Of a stretch of 64,000 nucleotides of DNA, positions 53,351-62,611 are shown piece after piece. The notes beneath the pieces were generated by a model that worked only from the letters and a program-made list of their open reading frames with translations, ran no database searches and was not told the origin of the DNA. Positions within the stretch are counted from its first letter, which is position 1, and each line of letters begins with the position of its first letter. Location of the stretch: the NCBI RefSeq assembly GCF_004209755.1, contig NZ_CP035913.1, forward strand, positions 5,084,001 to 5,148,000, read 5' to 3'. The translations under genes and the position numbers were made by a program. Source of the DNA: Pseudoduganella lutea (GTDB taxonomy: Bacteria; Pseudomonadota; Gammaproteobacteria; Burkholderiales; Burkholderiaceae_D).

Positions 53351-54579
53351 CGGGCAGGCTCCGCCAGCAGCAGTTCGGCAAACGCGCTCATCTGGTCATC
53401 CGGCGCGGCACTGCCGAATTTTTGCTGGTACAGGCGGGCGAACACGTCTTCGGGCCGCAGTTGCGCAAGCTGGTCCAGCGACACGGCCGCGTCGTCCAGC
53501 GAGCCGCCCCGCTGGCTGCTGCTCGTCTCGATCTTCGCCAGGCGTACGTGCTTGCCTTCCAGGGCCGCCTCGATGCGGGCCCGCAGGCCGGGCTCCGGCG
53601 CATCGAGGCGCACCCGCACTTCCAGGTAGGGCTGGGCATAGGCGGGCGCCAGCGGAAAGTCGAGCGCTTCCAGTGCGTCCAGCACCTGTTCCAGCGGCGC
53701 GGGCCGGGTCGGCACGCGCAGCAGGTGCACCGCGCGCGGCACCGGGATCGGCACCGTTTCGCGCAACGCCTGGCCATCGAGGTCGATGCGCAGGACCTGG
53801 TGCTGGTAATGCACTTCGGAGAACGACAGCGGCAGCGGGCTGCCGCAATAGCGGATGTGGGCGTGGCGGCCGATCTGCTGCGCCAGGTGCAGGTGGCCCA
53901 GCGCGGCATACGCGATGGATGGGCCGAAGATGCCGGCCGGCAGCATCTCGGTGCCACCGATGACGATGCGGCGTTCGGAGTCGGCCGAGATCTGGCCATC
54001 CACCATGTGGCAATGGCCCATGGCCACGATCGCCTGGCTGCCCTGGCGCAGCGATTCCGCATGCGCCAGCGCCTGGCGATACAGCTCGGCGATGCCGGCC
54101 AGGTAGGGATCGCCGCCGTCCGCCACGCGCGGCACGTCGGCAGGGCGCAGGAACGGCACCGCCAGGCACCACGCGGCCACGGCCCCGTCGCGGTTCGTCA
54201 GCGGGTGCACGAGGCGCGTGACGTCGATCGCGCCGCCGGCGTCGCGCTCGACATTGCCGACGACGCGCGTGCCCAGTTCCTCGAGCAGGGGGCCGGGCGC
54301 GTCGATGCGGCCAGGCGAATCGTGGTTGCCCGCCACCAGCATGATGTCGAGCCCTGGCGCCGCCTGCTTTGCCTGCCGCAGGAACCGGTACAGCTGGCGC
54401 TGCGACGCCGCGGACGGGTTGGCATTGTCGAACACGTCGCCGGCGATCAGCAGCGCGTCGACCTGTTCGGCCACGATGGTATCCAGCAGCCAGTCGAGGA
54501 AGCACTGGTGCTCGTAATGCCGGTCGAAATTGTGGAGCGACTGGCCCAGGTGCCAGTCGGAGGTGTGCAGCAGGCGCAT
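53347..54579 (-). CDS. sbcD: Exonuclease subunit SbcD (Mre11-type nuclease)
   Basis: A 410-residue metallophosphoesterase. Motifs: TSDWHLGQSLHNFDR (metal-binding D8/H10), LLIAGDVFDNANPS, VAGNHDSPGRID and ALGHLHLAQQIG. The C-terminal capping domain carries the SbcC-contacting helices. It forms the ATP-dependent dsDNA exonuclease / ssDNA endonuclease with SbcC. First gene of the sbcDC pair; the ATG at 54579 follows a GC-rich gap without a visible strong promoter. Confidence 0.97.
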   Translation of the reverse strand: MRLLHTSDWHLGQSLHNFDRHYEHQCFLDWLLDTIVAEQVDALLIAGDVFDNANPSAASQRQLYRFLRQAKQAAPGLDIMLVAGNHDSPGRIDAPGPLLEELGTRVVGNVERDAGGAIDVTRLVHPLTNRDGAVAAWCLAVPFLRPADVPRVADGGDPYLAGIAELYRQALAHAESLRQGSQAIVAMGHCHMVDGQISADSERRIVIGGTEMLPAGIFGPSIAYAALGHLHLAQQIGRHAHIRYCGSPLPLSFSEVHYQHQVLRIDLDGQALRETVPIPVPRAVHLLRVPTRPAPLEQVLDALEALDFPLAPAYAQPYLEVRVRLDAPEPGLRARIEAALEGKHVRLAKIETSSSQRGGSLDDAAVSLDQLAQLRPEDVFARLYQQKFGSAAPDDQMSAFAELLLAEPAR

Positions 54580-54681
54580 GAAGTTACCGGACGATGCGGG
54601 GGCGGGGAAGCGCGACAGTGTAGCGCATCGCGGCCGCGGCGGGTAGCGCGCTCCCCGCCGTTGTCCGTCGGAGCAAGCCGC

Positions 54682-55404
54682 TCAGGCTGCGTTGGCGCGG
54701 CGGCGCCAGGCCACGCCGGCCAGCAGCGCCAGCCCGCCGCCCAGCATCGCGTAGGTGGCCGGCTCCGGCACGGCCAGCGCCAGGTGGTAGTCGAAGCGCT
54801 GGGCGCGGCCCGTCGCATCGCCCAGCTGCACCAGGCTGCCGTCCGGTCCCAGCGACCAGTCGGTGATCGAAAAGCCCTTCGTCAGCGGGTCCGCGTAATA
54901 CGCGGTGGCCGGCTGCAGCACCGATCCGATCGCGAACTGGTCGGCCCCGAGGAAGACATATTGCTGGATGGTGGCGAGGTCGCCCGCCGTCGACGGGTCG
55001 AAACTGATGCTCTGGTAGAAGCGTTTCGTCGTGCGGCCCGCCCCGTCGGTGTCGGACAGGATCTGCGAGCTGACCTGGCCGGTCCCGTCCAGGCTGTACA
55101 ACTGCCCGTCCAGGCGCAGCGAAATCTGCAGCGCCGCGCCGGTGGCGCTCATCCAGTTGTTGTCCGCGCTGGACAGGACATTGCCGCTGTCGAACATGCT
55201 GGTCACCGTCAGTTCGAATACGCGGCTGCCCAGCACGTCGCCTTGCGGGAAGAAACCGGGCAGGTTGAATGTCCCCGCCGGGCCCGAGGTGCGGGTCGTG
55301 ATCGTGTAGGTATCGGCGGCCGCACCGGCACAGGCCAGCGCGGCCAGCAGGGCCGCGCTGCCACGCAGCATCGGCAAACGAAAAGTGTGAAGTGCATGCA
55401 TCAT
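54682..55404 (-). CDS. PEP-CTERM sorted exported protein
   Basis: A 240-residue protein with a signal peptide (FRLPMLRGSAALLAALACAGAAA) and a beta-rich middle. The C-terminus VPEPATYAMLGGGLALLAGVAWRRR is a textbook PEP-CTERM tail: the VPEP signal, a hydrophobic helix and an Arg cluster. Such proteins are recognised by exosortase EpsH/XrtA and linked to exopolysaccharide export; no exosortase is in this window. Function of the body is unknown. Either of two adjacent ATG codons (55404, 55401) could start it. Confidence 0.9.
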   Translation of the reverse strand: MMHALHTFRLPMLRGSAALLAALACAGAAADTYTITTRTSGPAGTFNLPGFFPQGDVLGSRVFELTVTSMFDSGNVLSSADNNWMSATGAALQISLRLDGQLYSLDGTGQVSSQILSDTDGAGRTTKRFYQSISFDPSTAGDLATIQQYVFLGADQFAIGSVLQPATAYYADPLTKGFSITDWSLGPDGSLVQLGDATGRAQRFDYHLALAVPEPATYAMLGGGLALLAGVAWRRRANAA

Positions 55405-55625
55405 TATGTTCCTGACGGTCGGGCCGCGGGCGGCAATGCCGTGGAAGTGTACGGTGCCCGGCTGTGAGGTGGCGCACTGTAGCGGCCTGTACGGCCGGCC
55501 ACGCTGCCCGGATGCGCCCGGCGGGAAAGTTCTTTAGAATGGCTCGCCGCGGCCATGACGAATGCGAGCGAAGGATGCACCTTGACAGAATTGACACCGA
55601 CGTTGCCATGTGGGACGCTGCAACC

Positions 55626-56624
55626 ATGACAGCGGGCCGCGTCTTGCTCCCGCTGCCACCGGCGCCCGACCGCATCGTCGGCGCCGACGGGCTGCCGGTG
55701 CTGGGCCGCCACGCCGGCATCCTGCGCGGCTGCGACTGGGAACGGCTGGCGCCGCCGTATGTCCGCGGCCGGCTGTGGCGCCGGCTGCATCACAAGCGCT
55801 GGCATTATGCGGCCCTGTCGGCCGAGGGCATGTTCTGCGCCGTCGCCATCGTCGACCTGGGCTGGATGAGCACCTGCTTCGCCTATGCGTTCGAACGTGG
55901 CGACGGCGACATGCTGGCCAATTTCTCGCAGGACGGCTTGCCGGGCCGTCTTTCCGCCGCGGTGGCCGCGGATGGCACCGGCAACAGCACGTTCTCGCGC
56001 CGTGGCGTGTCCATCGACCTGGGGCCGGCCGGGCTGTCGCTGCGCAGCCCCTGGCTGGAAATCGACGCAAGCTTCGGCGCCGCGGCGGCGCCGGCGCTGG
56101 TGGCATCGGGCATCGTCAAGGGCGGCGGCGTGCATGCCACGCAAAAGACCGGCGGGCTGGCGCTCGAAGGCGAGGTGCGCACCTGGCGCGGCGAGTACCC
56201 GCTGCATGGCGGTACCGCCAGCATCGATTATTCGAATGGTTTGCTGGCCCGGCGCACCGCGTGGCGATGGGCCTCCGGCCATGCCGCCGATATCGGTTTC
56301 AACCTGCAGGCCGGCTATTTCGGCGCCAGCGAGAACGCACTGTGGCTCGATGGCGGGCTGTTCCCGCTGGGGCCGGCGCACTTCGTCCACGCCGCCGACG
56401 ATCCGATGGAGCCCTGGCGCATGTTCACCGAAGATGACTGCCTCGACCTGATCTTCACGCCTGTCGCCGCCCGGCGCGAGGAGCGCAATCTGCGCATCGC
56501 CGAGAGCCGCTACGTACAGCCGTTCGGCACGTTTTCCGGCTGGGTGCGCAGCACGCCGGATGCGCCGAAGCGGATGGTGGGCCACCTGGCCGGCGTCGCG
56601 GAACAACACCTGGTGCGCTGGTGA
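55626..56624 (+). CDS. DUF2804 family protein
   Basis: A 332-residue protein in which I recognise the DUF2804 family: an N-terminal DGLPVLGRHAGILRGC region, then HHKRWHYAALSAEGMFCAVAIVDLGWMSTCFAYAFERG, and the long beta-structure typical of the family with GEYPLHGGTASIDYSNGLLARRTAWRWASG. The fold suggests a lipocalin-like or attachment-type lipid enzyme, unproven. The start is uncertain: ATG 55626 is used, with ATG at 55575 or 55608 possible. It ends 4 bases before the acyltransferase gene, so the two are co-transcribed. Confidence 0.75.
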   Translation: MTAGRVLLPLPPAPDRIVGADGLPVLGRHAGILRGCDWERLAPPYVRGRLWRRLHHKRWHYAALSAEGMFCAVAIVDLGWMSTCFAYAFERGDGDMLANFSQDGLPGRLSAAVAADGTGNSTFSRRGVSIDLGPAGLSLRSPWLEIDASFGAAAAPALVASGIVKGGGVHATQKTGGLALEGEVRTWRGEYPLHGGTASIDYSNGLLARRTAWRWASGHAADIGFNLQAGYFGASENALWLDGGLFPLGPAHFVHAADDPMEPWRMFTEDDCLDLIFTPVAARREERNLRIAESRYVQPFGTFSGWVRSTPDAPKRMVGHLAGVAEQHLVRW

Positions 56625-56628
56625 CGCC

Positions 56629-59034
56629 ATGAGCATCCGCCACCTGGACCGCCTCTTCGAACCGCGCTCGGTGGCGGTGATCGGCGCCTCGCGCCGGCCC
56701 GGGCGGATCGGCACCACCGTTCTGGACAACATGGCCGCCAGCGGCTTCGCCGGCGCGCTGTGGCCCGTCAACCCGAAGTACGACACGCTGCTCGGCATTC
56801 CCTGCCACGCCAGGGTGGCCGCGCTGCCGGCGGCGCCCGATCTCGCGGTCATCTGCACGCCGGCGGACACGGTGGCGGCCCTGGTGGCCGAACTGGGCGC
56901 CCTCGGCACGCGGGCGGTGATCGTCCTGGTGGCGCTGTCGCCGGCCCAGCGCGCGGCCATGCTGAAAGCGGCGCGGCCGCACCTGTTGCGCATCCTCGGC
57001 CCCGGCGGCATCGGCCTGATCGGCCCCGCCGCCGGCATCAACGCCAGCGTCGCGCATACCGGCGCGCGGCCGGGCCGCACGGCGTTCGTGTCGCAGTCCG
57101 GCATGCTCATGACGGCCGTGCTGGACTGGGCGCGCCAGCACCAGATCGGATTTTCGCGCGTGGTATCGGTGGGCGAGGGCGGCGACGTCGACGTGGCCGA
57201 CCTGCTCGACTGGCTGGCCGGCGATGCCGATACACAGGCGATCGTGCTGCACATCGAAAGCGTGACGGATGCGCGCAAGTTCATGTCGGCGGCGCGCATC
57301 GCCGCGCGCGGCAAGCCCGTGGTGGTGCTGAAGTCGGGCCGCGGCGCAGGAAGCGACGGTGCCGAGGACCGCGTGGTGGATGCGGCGATCCGGCGCGCCG
57401 GCATGCTGCGCGTGTATTCGTCGGCCGACCTGTTCGACGCAGTGCAGACGGTGGCGCGCGCGCGCCCGCTGCCGGGCGAACGGCTGGCCGTCGTCAGCAA
57501 CGCCGCCAGCCTGGGCCTGCTGGCCACCGATGCGCTGGCGTGGACGGGCGGCACGCTGGCGCCGCTGTCGCCCGCGACGCTGCGCGCGCTGAAACCCGCG
57601 ATGGCCGATGGCGTGGCCCCCGCCAACCCCCTCGACATCGGCACCCGGGCCGATGCCGCGCGCCACCTGGCGGCGGTGCGGGCGCTGCTCGACGAACCGC
57701 AGGCCGACGCGCTGCTGCTGGTGCACGTGCCCACGCCGGCGGCCGGCAGCAGCGACGTGGCGCGGGCGCTGGTGCCCTTGGTGCGCGCCGCGCGCCAGAC
57801 CGTGCTGTCATGCTGGCTGGGCGGCGACGAGGCGACCGAAGCGAGGAGCGTGTTCGCCGATGCCGGCCTGGCCACCTACGACACGCCGGAAAAGGCGGTG
57901 CGGGCATTCCGGCAGATCGTGCAATACCGGCGCAATCAGGCATTGCTGATCGAGGTGCCCGCCGGGGTGCCGGCCGCGGGCGAGCCGGAACGGGCGGCGG
58001 CGCGCGCCATCGTCGCCGCGGCGCGCCACGCCGGGCGGTCGTCGCTGGACGACGGCGAATGCACCACCGTGCTGGCCGCCTATGGCGTGCAATGTGAGAC
58101 AAACGGCGGGGCAAACGGCGGGGCGGCGCAGGAGTGGGAGGCCGGCACCGCCCCGCAGCTGCGCATCGCCGTGCATATGGACCCCGTGTTCGGCCCGGCC
58201 CTCGAGTTCGGGCTGGGCGGCGCGGCGGGCCAGGTGGCGCGCGACCGGGCCGCCGGCCTGCCGCCGTTGAACATGGTGCTGGCGCGGGACATCGTCGCGC
58301 GTACCCGCGCCGGTGCCGCGCTGACGGCGCCCGATGCGGTCTGCCGCGCGCTGGTGCAGGTGGCCGACCTGGTGACCGACCTGGGCGAGGTGATGGCGCT
58401 GGAACTCGACCCGGTGCGGGTTGGGGAAGGGGGCGCGGTCGCGCTGCGTGCCCGCATCGTGCTTGGTCCGCCGCGGCCGGAATCGGCGATGGCGATCCGC
58501 CCCTATCCGCAAGCGCTGGCCGAAACGGTCGACTGGCAGGGCGGCCCGCTGGTGCTGCGGCCGATCCGGCCCGAGGATGCCCCGGCGCACGTGCGGTTCT
58601 TCGCGGCGCTGGACCCGGACGACGTGCGCCTGCGCTTCTTTTCCGCGCTGCGCGAATTGCCGCCGGCCCAGCTGGCGAGGCTGACGCAGATCGACTACGA
58701 CCGCGCGATGGCGTTCATCGCCACCCGGCCCGGTCCCGGCGGGCAGCCGGAAACCCTGGGCGTGGTGCGGGCCGTGGCTGATCCGGACAACCGGCGCGCC
58801 GACTTCGCGATCGTCGTGCGTTCCGACTTGAAAGGCAAGGGCCTGGGCGTGATCCTGTTCGGCAAGCTGGTCGACTATTTCCGCGCGCGCGGCACCGGCA
58901 GCCTGACCGGGGATGCGCTGGCGGAAAACGTGGGGGTGCAGAAACTGGTGCACCGCTTCGGCGGCACGGTGCAGCCGGGGAGCGAGCCGGGCATCGTGTT
59001 GCTGACCATCCCATTGCATGGGAAAACATCCTAG
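56629..59034 (+). CDS. Pat/PatZ-type protein lysine acetyltransferase (acyl-CoA synthetase-like fused to GNAT)
   Basis: An 801-residue fusion. Residues ~1-130 are a CoA-binding domain (FEPRSVAVIGASRRPGRIGTTVL). Residues ~140-470 are succinyl-CoA-ligase-like (VSQSGMLMTAVLDWA, VGEGGDVDVADLLDWLAGD, VLKSGRGAG). Then comes an ATP-grasp remnant, and from ~636 a GNAT domain (LVLRPIRPEDAPAHVRFF ... DLKGKGLGVILFGKLVDYF). This is the layout of PatZ/YfiQ, which acetylates lysines of metabolic enzymes such as Acs. The ATP-grasp part is only ~150 residues: the nucleotide-binding half between YGVQC and the MDPVFGPALEFGLGG block is replaced by a short Gly/Ala stretch. Confidence 0.88.
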   Translation: MSIRHLDRLFEPRSVAVIGASRRPGRIGTTVLDNMAASGFAGALWPVNPKYDTLLGIPCHARVAALPAAPDLAVICTPADTVAALVAELGALGTRAVIVLVALSPAQRAAMLKAARPHLLRILGPGGIGLIGPAAGINASVAHTGARPGRTAFVSQSGMLMTAVLDWARQHQIGFSRVVSVGEGGDVDVADLLDWLAGDADTQAIVLHIESVTDARKFMSAARIAARGKPVVVLKSGRGAGSDGAEDRVVDAAIRRAGMLRVYSSADLFDAVQTVARARPLPGERLAVVSNAASLGLLATDALAWTGGTLAPLSPATLRALKPAMADGVAPANPLDIGTRADAARHLAAVRALLDEPQADALLLVHVPTPAAGSSDVARALVPLVRAARQTVLSCWLGGDEATEARSVFADAGLATYDTPEKAVRAFRQIVQYRRNQALLIEVPAGVPAAGEPERAAARAIVAAARHAGRSSLDDGECTTVLAAYGVQCETNGGANGGAAQEWEAGTAPQLRIAVHMDPVFGPALEFGLGGAAGQVARDRAAGLPPLNMVLARDIVARTRAGAALTAPDAVCRALVQVADLVTDLGEVMALELDPVRVGEGGAVALRARIVLGPPRPESAMAIRPYPQALAETVDWQGGPLVLRPIRPEDAPAHVRFFAALDPDDVRLRFFSALRELPPAQLARLTQIDYDRAMAFIATRPGPGGQPETLGVVRAVADPDNRRADFAIVVRSDLKGKGLGVILFGKLVDYFRARGTGSLTGDALAENVGVQKLVHRFGGTVQPGSEPGIVLLTIPLHGKTS

Positions 59035-59067
59035 CCTGGTCGGAAACTCCGCAGCCAACCTTGCGCT

Positions 59068-59097
59068 TTGTCAAAGCGGCCATGTCGGTCTTATTTA
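59068..59097 (+). promoter_or_regulatory. Candidate promoter of the gene at 59154
   Basis: TTGTCA (59068-59073), 18-base spacer, TATTTA (59092-59097), in the short gap after the acetyltransferase gene. Reasonable but not strong. Confidence 0.35.
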
Positions 59098-59153
59098 CAC
59101 TTTGAACTTCCGCGTTTTGCGACGCTATGAAAATACCAATACCGGGAGACAGA

Positions 59154-59834
59154 ATGTTAACGGCCACTTATACGTTGGTTGCGCTGTCCGTCGAACAGGC
59201 CCATATTCGACTCAGCCTGCTTTCATTCCAGAAATATGTGCAATCGACGCTGACCCGCCAGCAGACACTGACGCTGGCCCAGCTTGAATACGCATGCGAA
59301 ACGCTGGAACGCCTGTACCAGGCGTGCAGCTGGCGCAAGGTGGAGCTGTACCTGATCCCGGCCTTGCGCCAGGCAACCCAGCGCGCCGACCAGTTGCTCG
59401 ACGAATTGTCGCGCCTGAATGGCATGGCGCTCGACGTGGTGCGCCGCCTGAAGGAAGGTGCGCAGCAGGGGGAGGCGCGCGGCGAAGGACAGGGCGCCGG
59501 GCACGTTTCGGCCTTTTGCGATGCGCTCGACAGCTTTTGCACGACGTTGCTGCAACGGCTGGAAAAAGAAGAGCAGGAATTGTTCGCCATCGCCCGCAGC
59601 GCGATCTGTGGCGATGCCTGGTTTGCCATCGCCAACAAGTTGCTGGCGCATGATGCGCAGGTTGCCGAGGCCCGCCGCAGCGTGCCCGATGCCGACGTGA
59701 TCTCGCTCGTGCCGCGGCTGGCGCCACCGGCCGAACCGGTGGCCACGATCGACATCCAGATGCCCGCCGTGCGCGACCGCGCGCGCGACCGTGCACGCAA
59801 TCCCGTGATCCTGCGCGCCGCGGGAGGAGACTGA
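59154..59834 (+). CDS. Hypothetical all-helical protein
   Basis: A 226-residue protein I do not recognise. It is almost entirely helical up to residue ~190 (LVALSVEQAHIRLSLLSFQKYV ... LEYACETLERLYQACSWRKVEL ... LLQRLEKEEQELFAIARSAICG), with a disordered, Arg-rich tail (RDRARDRARNPV). The block LEKEEQELFAIA recalls hemerythrin-like HHE domains, but the metal-binding His residues are absent. Start ATG 59154 is favoured by GGGAGA four bases upstream; ATG 59127 is also in frame. Confidence 0.6.
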   Translation: MLTATYTLVALSVEQAHIRLSLLSFQKYVQSTLTRQQTLTLAQLEYACETLERLYQACSWRKVELYLIPALRQATQRADQLLDELSRLNGMALDVVRRLKEGAQQGEARGEGQGAGHVSAFCDALDSFCTTLLQRLEKEEQELFAIARSAICGDAWFAIANKLLAHDAQVAEARRSVPDADVISLVPRLAPPAEPVATIDIQMPAVRDRARDRARNPVILRAAGGD

Positions 59835-59971
59835 CCCCGGCCGTGGCACCCGCAACCCGGCCGCCGCGCACGCCGGCGCACGGCCAGTCGCGCCGCCGGC
59901 ACAGCAGGTCGCAACGCCGCTCGACGCGGTGCTGCGCTATGATGGCGTTTTTGATCCATCCATAGCACATC

Positions 59972-62611
59972 ATGTTCGAATTCCTCTTCAAGCGGCCCGG
60001 CGACAAGGGCAACGATCCGCAGGCCGCGCAGGGGCAGAATGCGGAGGCCGGCCGCGGCGACAAAGGCAATGGCAAGAGCGATGGCGGCGGCCAGGGAGGC
60101 GACGACAAGGAAGCGCGCCGCGCCGAGCAGGCCGCGCGGGCCCGGTCGCTGGACGGCGACGAGGCCGCGGCCGTGGCGCTGATCCTGCAGAGCGAGTTTG
60201 CCGACGTGCGGCTCGCCGCGGCCGAGCATGTCGTCTCGCAGGCCGCGCTCGAGCAGGTGCACGGTGCCGTCCGCAACACGGACCGCCGCGTGGCGAAGCT
60301 GATGCAGGGCCGGCTCGATGCGATCCGCCACCGCCAGATGGAGCAGCGCCAGGCCGAAGCGACCATCACGCAGGCGCAGCGCCTGCTGCAGGATGAGAAG
60401 CTGACGCCGAACCAGGTCGCCGACCTGGACCGCCTGTGGAAAGTGATCGATGCCCCGCCGCAACTGGCCGCCGAGTTCGACCGCCTGCGTGCGGCGCTGA
60501 GCGCGCGCCTGGAAGCGCAGGTCGCCCTGCAGCGCGCGGCGATCGACGCGCTGGCCGCATTGCGCAAGCTTGCCGCCGCCCCCGGCACCGGCGAGGAGGC
60601 GCTGCAGGAACTGGAGCGCCTGGCCGCCGAGCACGCCGCGCGGCTGACCTCTCCCGAGCATGCGTCGCTGCCGCGCCACTTGCTGCCGGACACGGAAGCG
60701 GCGCTGGAAGCGGCGCGCGCCGCGCTGGTGCGCCCGGCGGTTGCGGCGGTCGAGCCGGCGCCGGTCTCGGCTGCCTCGACCGCATCCGCTGCGCCGGAAC
60801 CCTCGTCATCTCCGCTGGCTGAATCTTCCTCCGCCGTGGCAGGGACTGAACAGGATGCCGCGGCAGGCAGTGCCGGGGCGCCTGAGGCAACAACCGAACA
60901 GGGCACTGGCGGCGATGCCGTGGAGGCCCAGCCGGCACCGGCATCGGCACCGGCCCGGCCGCCGAAGGAAAAGAAAGTCACGCCGGCCGACCGCGAGGCC
61001 AATGAACGCTTCATGGCGCTGGTGGATGCGATGGAAGCGGCGCTGGCCCAGGGCCAGTTGCATACCGCGGCCGAACACGACAAGACGCTGAAGGACAGCA
61101 AGACCGGCCGGCTGACGGCCCAGCAATCGGAGCGCCTGGCACATGTGCGCGCCGAGTTCAAGCGCTTGGCGGCCTGGGCCCGCTGGGGCGGTAACGTGTC
61201 CCGCGAGGAACTGGTGCATGCCGTCGAGGAATTGCCGGCGCAAAACCTGTCGATGAGCGAGCTGGCCAAGAAAGTCAGCGCGATGCGCGAACGGTGGAAG
61301 TCGCTGGACAGCGTGTCCGGTGCGGCGCCGAAGAGCCTGTGGGAAAAATTCGACGCCGCCTGCACGGCGGCCTACGCGCCGGCCGCGGCGCATTTCCGCC
61401 ACCTGGCCGATGAGCGCCATGCCAACGCCGCCAAGGCGCAGGCCATGGTCGACGAAGTCCATGCGCTGATCGCCGACTCGCCGGCCGCGCGCGAAGACTG
61501 GCGCAGCCTGGCATCGAGCTCGCAGCGCCTGCGCCAGGCGTGGAGCCGGCTGGGCACGATCGACCGCAAGGACAAGAAGCGCCTCGACACGGCATTCGGC
61601 AAGGCGATGGAAACGCTGATGGCGCCGCTCGAGGAGCAGCGCAGGATCGAGGTGGCGCGCCGCGAACAGCTGATCGAGGAAGTCTACAAGCTCGACCCGG
61701 CCGAACGCCACACGGTGGACACGCTGCGCGGCTTGCAGGAAGCCTGGCAGGGGCATGCGAAGGCGCTGCCGCTGGAGCGCCGCCAGGAACAGGCGCTGTG
61801 GCAGAAATTCCGTGCCGCCTGCGACACGATCTTTGCCAAGCGAAAGGAATCGGCCCACGCGGCCGACCACGAGCGCAAGGCCCACCTGCACGCGCGCGAA
61901 GCGATCTGCGCGCAACTGGAAAGCTTTGTACCGGAAGGCGACGACAAGGCGCGCCAGGGGGCGATCGGCAAGGCGCTGCGCGAGGCGGCCACGGCCTGGC
62001 ATGCCAGCGGGCCCGTGCCGCGCGCCGCCGAGGCGCGCATCGAGGGGCGTTACCGCGCCGCGGTGGCCAAACTGCAGGGCGAGGCGGATGCGGTGCGCAA
62101 GCGCGCCGGTGCCGCCCAGGCCAACGCGCTGCGCGACAAGCTGCGCCTCGTGCAGGCGCTGGAACACGCCGTGGCCGCGCCCGGCCCGGTCGACGTGGAC
62201 GAGTGGAAAGGCCGCTGGGCCGCGCTGCCGCCGCTGCCGGCCGAACAGGAGCGCACGCTGCACGGCCGCTTCGACGCCGCGCTGGCCGCTGCCGGCGCCG
62301 AGGCGGGCGCACGCGGCGCCTATGCCGGCACGCTGGAAGCGAACCGTTCGCGGCTGCTGGCCGAGGTGCTGCGCCAGGAAATCGTCGCCGGCATCGACAG
62401 CGGCGCCGAATTCGCGCGCGACCGCCTCAAGACGCAGGTCGAGGTGTTGCAGGATTCGTTGAAGTCCGGGCACAAGGCCGGCGGTGGCGGCGGCGGCGCC
62501 GCGCAGGCAGCCCAGCTCGTGCAGCTGTGCGCGTTGCCCGCGCTGCTCGACGACCGCACGGCCAGCCGCATCGAGGCGCTGTTCCGCCGCATTGGCGCGG
62601 AGGGCCGATGA
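59972..62611 (+). CDS. DUF349 domain-containing protein
   Basis: An 879-residue, Ala/Glu/Arg-rich coiled-coil protein. DUF349 repeats are recognisable in the central and C-terminal parts: WARWGGNVSREELVHAVEEL, LAKKVSAMRERWKSLDSVSGAAPKSLWEKFDAACTAAYA and LWQKFRAACDTIFAKRKE, with the W-K-x-F pattern. A low-complexity region occupies residues ~250-330. No signal or membrane segment. The family has no settled function. The stop overlaps moaE by 4 bases (ATGA), indicating translational coupling to a molybdopterin gene, which is unexpected. Confidence 0.85.
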   Translation: MFEFLFKRPGDKGNDPQAAQGQNAEAGRGDKGNGKSDGGGQGGDDKEARRAEQAARARSLDGDEAAAVALILQSEFADVRLAAAEHVVSQAALEQVHGAVRNTDRRVAKLMQGRLDAIRHRQMEQRQAEATITQAQRLLQDEKLTPNQVADLDRLWKVIDAPPQLAAEFDRLRAALSARLEAQVALQRAAIDALAALRKLAAAPGTGEEALQELERLAAEHAARLTSPEHASLPRHLLPDTEAALEAARAALVRPAVAAVEPAPVSAASTASAAPEPSSSPLAESSSAVAGTEQDAAAGSAGAPEATTEQGTGGDAVEAQPAPASAPARPPKEKKVTPADREANERFMALVDAMEAALAQGQLHTAAEHDKTLKDSKTGRLTAQQSERLAHVRAEFKRLAAWARWGGNVSREELVHAVEELPAQNLSMSELAKKVSAMRERWKSLDSVSGAAPKSLWEKFDAACTAAYAPAAAHFRHLADERHANAAKAQAMVDEVHALIADSPAAREDWRSLASSSQRLRQAWSRLGTIDRKDKKRLDTAFGKAMETLMAPLEEQRRIEVARREQLIEEVYKLDPAERHTVDTLRGLQEAWQGHAKALPLERRQEQALWQKFRAACDTIFAKRKESAHAADHERKAHLHAREAICAQLESFVPEGDDKARQGAIGKALREAATAWHASGPVPRAAEARIEGRYRAAVAKLQGEADAVRKRAGAAQANALRDKLRLVQALEHAVAAPGPVDVDEWKGRWAALPPLPAEQERTLHGRFDAALAAAGAEAGARGAYAGTLEANRSRLLAEVLRQEIVAGIDSGAEFARDRLKTQVEVLQDSLKSGHKAGGGGGGAAQAAQLVQLCALPALLDDRTASRIEALFRRIGAEGR

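Noticed and set aside
49574..53629. A 1351-codon open frame on the + strand opposite sbcC/sbcD
   Set aside because: It is a shadow of the GC-rich minus-strand genes: composition is all Arg/Ala/Gln with no domain, while the minus strand has Walker A, zinc hook and signature motifs.
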